Assembly: GCF_902859625.1 (NCBI RefSeq)
Contig: NZ_CADIJX010000003.1
Location: 857,697-921,696, forward strand
Source: Achromobacter pestifer
GTDB lineage: Bacteria > Pseudomonadota > Gammaproteobacteria > Burkholderiales > Burkholderiaceae_B
DNA: 64,000 bases
Reading direction: 5' to 3'
Shown: positions 58,940 through 64,000 of the stretch, one piece after another
How positions within the stretch are numbered: the stretch's first letter is position 1
How the letters are laid out: the number at the start of each line of letters is the position of its first letter
Position numbers and translations under genes: made by a program
The notes under the pieces: model-generated
Database searches by the model: none
What the model was told of the DNA's origin: nothing
What the model saw: the letters and a program-made list of their open reading frames with translations, nothing else

Positions 58940-60589
58940 ATGGCAGAACAAGTCAAAGACACTGAACGCGCGCAAGCCACCGTGCGGCTCTTGAGCGCCT
59001 TGCTCGTCACGGTCTACGCGCCAGCCCTGGCATGGGCAGGGCAGTTGCCCATGGAACGCGCCGCGCTCCTGGCGGCGCACGGCATGGCGTTTCTCATCAT
59101 TTCGCTACTGCTGCGATGGGCCATCATCCGTTGGCCGGGAAACTATCCGGCCCGGCGTGTGTTCGCCATGGTCAACGACTATTCGGCCCTGGGTTTCCAT
59201 CTGGCTCTGGGCGGACGCGCGCTGCTTCCCGTCTACGCCGTCGTGCTCTGGATGACGGTCGGGTACGGGGTCCGGTATGGCTCGCGCTATCTGGTGGCCG
59301 CAACGGCGCTTGCGTTGCTGGATCTGGCCGTGGTCGCATACCTGACGCCATATTGGCACGAGCAGCCCTACGTGACGGTGACGCTGATCCTGGCGGCGCT
59401 GATCGTTCCTGCCTATACGCATTTTCTGCTGCGCAGCAACGAGAAATCCTATGCGCGCGAGCGCGAGGCCACGTTGGCCAAGACACGATTCCTGGCGCAA
59501 GCCAGCCATGACCTGCGCCAGCCCATTCATTCGATCGCCTTGTTCGCGGACTGCCTGCGCGACGAGAACCTGAACGGCCACCAGCGGCATCTGGTCGACA
59601 GCATCGATCGGTCATTGAACAGCGTTTCGCATTTGTTCCGCTCGATTCTGGATAGCTACACGTTGGACAGCGGAAAGCTGGAACCCAAGCCCCAAGCAGT
59701 GCGCATGCGCGAAGTGCTGGAAACCGTGGTGCGAGATTTCCGGGAAGTCGCTTCACCCTGGGCGGAGGTGCCCGTGCGCGTCAACGCGGGTGATTACCGG
59801 GTCCGAACCGATCCGAATCTGCTCAGCACCGTTGTTCAGAATCTGCTGTCGAACGCCGTCAAATACGGGGGCGGCCGCGAGGTGCTGATCGCGGTGCGCC
59901 GGCGGGGGACGACCCTTTCCCTGCAAGTCCACGACCGTGGGCGTGGGATTCCCGAGGCGCATTTGGGCATGGTCTTTGAAGAGTTCTATCGGGTGCGGTT
60001 GCAGCGCGACAAGGACATCGAAGGGCTGGGGCTGGGCTTGTCGATCGTCAAGCGCTTATGCACCTTGCTTGGGTTGCGTGTCAGCATCCGGTCGCGATCC
60101 GGGCAGGGCACGACGGTAACGGTCGACGGGTTCCCGCTACTGGAGGATGCACCGCCCGAAGAGACGCGGCGCACGGCGGCGGGCGCCAGCCGGTTGAACG
60201 GACTGCGTGTGCTGCTGATCGAGGATGACGAGAACGTGCTGATGGCGACCGCCATGCTGCTGGAACGGTGGGGGTGCGTGGTGGAGCAGGCCAGCGCGTT
60301 GCCGGAGGCGCCGCCGGATTGCGATGTCGTCATCAGCGACTACGACTTGAACGCCGAGATGACGGGCGCCGAGTGCATCGTGCGGGTCCGGAGCTTGTTG
60401 GGGGCGAATGTGCCCGCCATGCTGTTGACGGGCCATGACACCAAGGCGATCCGCGAGGCCGTGGATGATCCGGCGCTGCCGATCCTTGCCAAGCCGATCC
60501 GCGCGGCGGAGCTGAGATCCCTGTTGACCACGCTGGCGCTGGCCGCCGAACCGCGTAACCGGGTTCCAGAGCCGGTACCCGGTGCGTGA
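58940..60589 (+). CDS. hybrid sensor histidine kinase with receiver domain
   Basis: A 549-residue membrane protein. About six helices occupy residues 16-165. The dimerisation helix has phospho-acceptor His200 (ASHDLRQPIHS). The ATPase domain has N box NLLSNAVKYG, DRGRGIP and GLGLGLSIV. The receiver domain has the acidic pair in IEDDEN, Asp467 (ISDYDL) and Lys498 (LAKPI). The stop lies directly against the stop of the convergent response regulator gene. ATG 58940 is chosen. It likely signals to the neighbouring regulator. Confidence 0.9.
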   Translation: MAEQVKDTERAQATVRLLSALLVTVYAPALAWAGQLPMERAALLAAHGMAFLIISLLLRWAIIRWPGNYPARRVFAMVNDYSALGFHLALGGRALLPVYAVVLWMTVGYGVRYGSRYLVAATALALLDLAVVAYLTPYWHEQPYVTVTLILAALIVPAYTHFLLRSNEKSYAREREATLAKTRFLAQASHDLRQPIHSIALFADCLRDENLNGHQRHLVDSIDRSLNSVSHLFRSILDSYTLDSGKLEPKPQAVRMREVLETVVRDFREVASPWAEVPVRVNAGDYRVRTDPNLLSTVVQNLLSNAVKYGGGREVLIAVRRRGTTLSLQVHDRGRGIPEAHLGMVFEEFYRVRLQRDKDIEGLGLGLSIVKRLCTLLGLRVSIRSRSGQGTTVTVDGFPLLEDAPPEETRRTAAGASRLNGLRVLLIEDDENVLMATAMLLERWGCVVEQASALPEAPPDCDVVISDYDLNAEMTGAECIVRVRSLLGANVPAMLLTGHDTKAIREAVDDPALPILAKPIRAAELRSLLTTLALAAEPRNRVPEPVPGA

Positions 60590-61246
60590 TCAGGCGGCGG
60601 GTGTCCGCTGCACGCCCGCCCTGGCGGCCAGGACCGCGGCGGAGGCCCGCGTTGGCACGTTCATCGCCTTGAGCAAGGCCGACACATGGATGCGGACGGT
60701 GAATGGCGAGATTTCCAGGAGTCTGGCGATCTCCTTGTTGGTGAGGCCTTCGACCAGCATGGCCAGCACATCGCGTTGCCGCAGGGTCAGGCCGGCGATC
60801 ACGCTGGCCAAGTCACTATCGCCCGAGAGATTCGGCTTGTTGTACCTGACCACGATGTCGCCTGCGCGGATCGCGAGGATCGCTTCCCCGATCTCCGCGG
60901 GCGCAACCGATTTGCCGATGAAGCCGTCCGCGCCCGAGGCCATGACGGCATCGATCTTCTGCTTGTCGTTGATGACGGAGACGACGATCAGCGAACTGCG
61001 CGGGCACAGCCGCCGCAGGTCCGAGATCCACTCCAGGGAATGGCTTTCGGGAAACAGGAGATCCAGGACGAGCGTATCGGGCGGCCCTTCCTGCCCGACC
61101 AACGCGAACACGTCTTCCAGGCGGTCTGCTTCGCGCAGCACCGCTGCCGGTGCAATGCGGCGGATGATCTCGCACATGCCCATCCGAAACGTGGGGTGAT
61201 CGTCAGAGATCAGGAATCGCTCGGGTGAGCCGGATCCGTTTGTCAT
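60590..61246 (-). CDS. LuxR/NarL-type response regulator
   Basis: A 218-residue regulator. The receiver domain has the acidic pair in ISDDHP, phospho-acceptor Asp in LVLDLLF and Lys in FIGKS. The LuxR helix-turn-helix is [20 protein letters not shown] and [18 protein letters not shown] 61246 is chosen; the upstream in-frame extension is arginine/proline-rich and lies outside the family. It is the probable partner of the convergent hybrid kinase. Confidence 0.9.
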   Translation of the reverse strand: MTNGSGSPERFLISDDHPTFRMGMCEIIRRIAPAAVLREADRLEDVFALVGQEGPPDTLVLDLLFPESHSLEWISDLRRLCPRSSLIVVSVINDKQKIDAVMASGADGFIGKSVAPAEIGEAILAIRAGDIVVRYNKPNLSGDSDLASVIAGLTLRQRDVLAMLVEGLTNKEIARLLEISPFTVRIHVSALLKAMNVPTRASAAVLAARAGVQRTPAA

Positions 61247-61336
61247 TTTCTGTCGTGATAACGGGCGCCTCCGCGAAGGGAGGGCCAACGGCCTCCCGCG
61301 ACGCGGCCCGCTGCCGGGGGCTGGGATCGGAATTTT

Positions 61337-61353
61337 TCCGCATGTTATGCGGA
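61337..61353. repeat. Short inverted repeat upstream of the response regulator gene
   Basis: TCCGCAT and ATGCGGA are perfect arms around a 3-nt loop, 91 bp before ATG 61246. No T-tract suits a terminator; it may be an operator. Confidence 0.35.
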
Positions 61354-61439
61354 GCGGCTGCGTTTCTGGCGTGGAAACAGCTTCACGTTGATAAATGTTA
61401 CGTTTTGAAGCAAGCCCAGGCAACCGCAGCTTTCAGAGG

Positions 61440-61934
61440 CTATTGCAGCCCGTTCCAACGCGCCACCGAGGGCTCGGCGGCCGCCCACTTCCATTGCCCG
61501 CCTGGCTGCCTACAGATGATGCTGGTGTAGGCAGGCGCGGGCGTGTCGTCCTGCTCCACCGTGAACAGCACTTCGCGGCAGCGCGTCAGCGGCGTGTCGA
61601 TATCCCGCACGACTTGAATGCCGCCCTGCTCGCTGCCGACGGGCAAGGCATGGCGGATCTGCCATTGCCGAACCTGGCCGATGGGCAGTTCGCCCGCAGC
61701 GTTGGCCATGACGTTTTGCTGGTCGTTCTTCCATTCGCGCAGCACATACTTCACGGTGGCATCCACCGCCGCCTGCACGGTGACGCCGATGGCGTAGCCG
61801 GCAACGGGGTTGGCGGTGGCAGCGCCGCTGATGGTGCCCACCACCGCGCCGGTCGCGCCGCCGATCGACGAACTTTGGCAGCCGGCCAGACCGATGCTGG
61901 CGGCCAGCGCCAGCAGGCATGCGCGGCGCATCAT
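61440..61934 (-). CDS. small lipoprotein, paralogue of the upstream one
   Basis: A 164-residue lipoprotein (lipobox LAGC after RRACLLALAASIG). A glycine/alanine-rich hydrophobic part follows and then a domain with REWKNDQQNVMANAAGELP, VRQWQIRHALPVG and WKWAAAEPSVARWNGLQ. Its last 90 residues align with the neighbouring protein at 61931-62479. ATG 61934 overlaps that gene's TGA as ATGA. Function unknown. Confidence 0.75.
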   Translation of the reverse strand: MMRRACLLALAASIGLAGCQSSSIGGATGAVVGTISGAATANPVAGYAIGVTVQAAVDATVKYVLREWKNDQQNVMANAAGELPIGQVRQWQIRHALPVGSEQGGIQVVRDIDTPLTRCREVLFTVEQDDTPAPAYTSIICRQPGGQWKWAAAEPSVARWNGLQ

Positions 61935-62479
61935 TGCAATGATCCCCAGCGGGCCGTGGCCGGCTCGGCGCTGGCCCACCGCCACTGCGCCCCATCGCGG
62001 CAGACGGTCGTGACGAAGAACTCGCGTTGCGGGTCACCGCCGGCCTTTTCGGCCGGGGTATCGATGGAGAAGACGACTTCCTTGCATTGCAGCCCCACGC
62101 CGCCGATGAGCCGGCTGACGGCCACTTGTCCTTGTGCGTCGCTTTCGATGGGAAGCTGGTGCTTGACGCTCCAGTGCGCGACGGCGCCCACGTCCAGCGG
62201 GCCGGCGGCGGTGGCGATGGCGTCTTGTTCTTCGCCTCGGGTCTTGCGTTGCGCATAGGCGAGGGCGGCCTTGGCGCCCGCCTGCACGCCCAGGCCGATA
62301 CCGGTGGCGACCGTGGCGTTGTCAGTGACTTTGTTCGCGATGGCGGTGCCGGCGATACCCGCGGCGGCGCCGGTGCCTTCGCTGAGCAGCGAGCTGCAAC
62401 CGGACAGCGCGGTCAGGGCGGCCGCGCCCAACAGGACAAGCGCGCGGCGGCTCGCGCGTGGTGGCGAGATGATGAACAA
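61931..62479 (-). CDS. small lipoprotein, first of a tandem pair
   Basis: A 182-residue lipoprotein (lipobox LSGC). The mature part has GAAAGIAGTAIANKVTDNAT and VGAVAHWSVKHQLPI, ending WRWASAEPATARWGSLQ. The start is given as TTG 62479 because GGAGG lies 9 bases before it; a longer form from an upstream ATG at 62575 is possible but adds an arginine-rich, non-signal extension. It is followed with a 4-bp overlap by its paralogue. Confidence 0.72.
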   Translation of the reverse strand: MFIISPPRASRRALVLLGAAALTALSGCSSLLSEGTGAAAGIAGTAIANKVTDNATVATGIGLGVQAGAKAALAYAQRKTRGEEQDAIATAAGPLDVGAVAHWSVKHQLPIESDAQGQVAVSRLIGGVGLQCKEVVFSIDTPAEKAGGDPQREFFVTTVCRDGAQWRWASAEPATARWGSLQ

Positions 62480-62598
62480 GCGGCGTGCCCTCCTGCGTGA
62501 TACTTGGCGCCGCAAGTATAGGATCGCCGGTTGCGGCGCGGACGCAGGCTTTGCATTCCTTGGCATTTGCGCCAATCGCCGCCTGCGGCGGCCGCGCG

Positions 62599-63567
62599 TC
62601 AGGCGGACGGCCGGGCGCCCTTGGTATAGACCTCGCGCAAGGCAGCGGCGAACAGGGCGTCCACATTGCGTCGCACGCCGTCCGCGCGCGTGAACAGCGA
62701 GATCGGGGGCAGCGTCCAGTCGAAGGAATAAGGCACGATGGCCGCGCCCGCGATGCGCACCAGTTCATCAGCGATATCGGCGGGCAGGATCGAGACCGCG
62801 CGGTCGCTGGCGACGATCATTTCGCCGATCAGCTTGGACGAATCGCTTTGCACTGACGGGGGCGGGGGCGCCAGGCCGGCCCGCAGGAAAATGTCGGCCA
62901 CCTGTTCGCGGATGGGGCTGCCCGGGGTGCCCAGAATCCAGTCCAGGTCGGCCAGCCGGTTCCATTCCAGGCGGGAACGTCCCAGCCGCGCCGCCAGGCG
63001 GCGGCTGGCGATCAGGCGTGGTTGCTGGTGGTAGAGCACTTCAAAATCGATATTGCTCAGATCGACCGACGGCGTGGCCCAGCCCACCACGATGTCCAGC
63101 GTGTGGTCTCGCAATTGGCGCAGCAGCGAGGGGCCCTGGCCTTCATGGATGGTGGCGGTGATCCGGCGGCCTTGCGGCAGGGTGCGGCTGATGGCCGCCG
63201 ACAGCATCTGGCCCGACACGAAAGGGATGACCCCAATGTGCAGGTGGGCGGCATGTCCTGCCGCCACGGCCTCCATTTCCTGTACCAGGTGGCCCAAGTC
63301 CTGGACCAGCCCCCGCGCCCGTGCCAGCACCACGGCGCCGAGCGCGGTGGGCGTCATGCCTCGGACGGAGCGCTCAAAGAGCGGCACGTCGAACATGCTT
63401 TCCAGTTCGGCCAAGGCATTCGTCACTGCCGGCTGGCTGGTGGCCATGTGTTCCGCCACCCGGGTCAGCGACCCGTGCTGCTCGATTTGCAGCAGCAGCA
63501 TCAGGTGGCGCATCTTCAGGCGAGAGGTCAGTTTCCGGATGACCGCATCCGGGTCAAAGGCCGTCAT
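62599..63567 (-). CDS. LysR-family regulator
   Basis: A 322-residue LysR protein. The helix-turn-helix is in MRHLMLLLQIEQHGSLTRVA and HMATSQPAVTNALAELES. The effector domain (LHIGVIPFVSGQMLSAAIS) is complete. It is divergent from the malic enzyme gene, so it may regulate that gene or itself. ATG 63567 has no strong ribosome-binding site. Confidence 0.88.
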   Translation of the reverse strand: MTAFDPDAVIRKLTSRLKMRHLMLLLQIEQHGSLTRVAEHMATSQPAVTNALAELESMFDVPLFERSVRGMTPTALGAVVLARARGLVQDLGHLVQEMEAVAAGHAAHLHIGVIPFVSGQMLSAAISRTLPQGRRITATIHEGQGPSLLRQLRDHTLDIVVGWATPSVDLSNIDFEVLYHQQPRLIASRRLAARLGRSRLEWNRLADLDWILGTPGSPIREQVADIFLRAGLAPPPPSVQSDSSKLIGEMIVASDRAVSILPADIADELVRIAGAAIVPYSFDWTLPPISLFTRADGVRRNVDALFAAALREVYTKGARPSA

Positions 63568-63623
63568 AGGTAAATCATAATGTAAAGGTAATGGGACAAT
63601 ATTAAATCCGAATGATCACCTTA

Positions 63624-63659
63624 TGTCTTGAGGCCTAGAATTTTTGCATATTCAAGACA
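63624..63659. promoter_or_regulatory. Inverted repeat upstream of maeB
   Basis: Perfect 8-bp arms TGTCTTGA and TCAAGACA are separated by 20 bp, ending 16 bp before ATG 63676. It may be a LysR-type site or a leader hairpin. Confidence 0.4.
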
Positions 63660-63675
63660 GCGAGGCTACAGCCCC

Positions 63676-64000
63676 ATGAACAACGAATCCGACCGCCAGG
63701 CAGCTCTGGACTATCACGAATTCCCCACCCCGGGAAAGATCTCCGTGGTGGCTTCCAAGCCGCTCGTCAACCAGCGCGACCTGGCGCTGGCGTACTCGCC
63801 CGGCGTGGCGGCGGCCTGCGAAGAGATCGTGGCCGACCCGGCCAATGTCTACCGCTACACGGCGCGTGGCAACCTGGTGGGCGTGATCTCCAACGGCACG
63901 GCCGTGCTGGGCCTGGGCAACATTGGCGCGCTGGCCTCCAAGCCGGTCATGGAAGGCAAGGCGGTGCTGTTCAAGAAGTTCGCCGGCCTGGACGTGTTCG
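63676..64000 (+). CDS. maeB: NADP-dependent malic enzyme, MaeB type (5' end only)
   Basis: The first 108 residues of a malic enzyme that continues past the window. The family start is clear ([54 protein letters not shown]). The long MaeB form has a C-terminal phosphotransacetylase-like domain, which would lie outside the window. Malic enzyme converts malate to pyruvate and NADPH. Confidence 0.93.
   Translation, partial: MNNESDRQAALDYHEFPTPGKISVVASKPLVNQRDLALAYSPGVAAACEEIVADPANVYRYTARGNLVGVISNGTAVLGLGNIGALASKPVMEGKAVLFKKFAGLDVF

Noticed and set aside
1..64000. tRNA, rRNA, CRISPR array, insertion sequence or prophage
   Set aside because: I searched by eye for cloverleaf arms, regularly spaced repeats, transposase motifs and phage genes and found none convincing.

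Overview
The window is about 64 kb of GC-rich chromosomal DNA from a betaproteobacterium, most likely Alcaligenaceae of the Achromobacter/Bordetella type. That placement is inference. It rests on strong third-position G/C use, a Bug/TctC solute-binding protein, many LysR/AraC/GntR regulators and many Fur-linked ECF sigma/FecR/TonB-receptor cassettes. I see no rRNA, tRNA, CRISPR array, insertion sequence or prophage. Genes are densely packed and no stretch longer than about 300 bp lacks a gene. Many neighbours overlap by the four bases ATGA or GTGA, which suggests translational coupling.

Left part (1-27.4 kb): iron-acquisition signalling. Four complete FecI/FecR/FecA-like cassettes lie on the + strand at 955-4911, 13241-17332, 19112-23212 and 23323-27385. 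Each has an ECF sigma factor, an overlapping membrane anti-sigma regulator and a TonB-dependent receptor with the N-terminal signalling (STN) domain. A Fur-box-like sequence precedes each sigma gene, clearly in the first three and weakly in the fourth. Between the cassettes lie a trans-aconitate methyltransferase (tam), a divergent nimR/nimT-like regulator-transporter pair, a protealysin-like M4 protease coupled to an emfourin-like protein, a DUF2442-DUF4375 protein, a 38-residue membrane peptide coupled to an SPFH protein, an EIIC-EAL phosphodiesterase and a divergent SDR/LysR pair.

Middle part (27.4-44.9 kb): carbon metabolism and oxidoreductases. A beta-propeller lactonase is followed by an AcnA-type aconitase coupled to a GntR/FCD regulator with two winged helices, divergent from a Bug binding protein with an inverted repeat between them. 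A TetR gene with a near-perfect palindromic operator faces a three-gene cassette of a sugar isomerase/epimerase-like protein and two alpha/beta hydrolases. Next come a 2OG-Fe(II) oxygenase homologue lacking one iron ligand, a HAD phosphatase, two SDRs (one without catalytic Ser and Lys), MgtC, a cupin protein, AraC, a VOC protein, an SUMF1-fold protein without the catalytic cysteines, and an AlkB / 2OG-oxygenase pair.

Right part (44.9-64 kb): a ClsC-like phospholipase D lipoprotein, XRE-cupin and GNAT genes, hydrolase/LysR and SDR genes, a TauE transporter coupled to a Sel1-like protein, LysR, MATE/MarR, DMT/AraC and small exported proteins including an EF-hand protein. A 40-bp perfect palindrome lies upstream of a hybrid histidine kinase that converges with zero gap on a LuxR-type response regulator. 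Two tandem paralogous lipoproteins, a LysR regulator and the 5' end of a malic enzyme (maeB) close the window.
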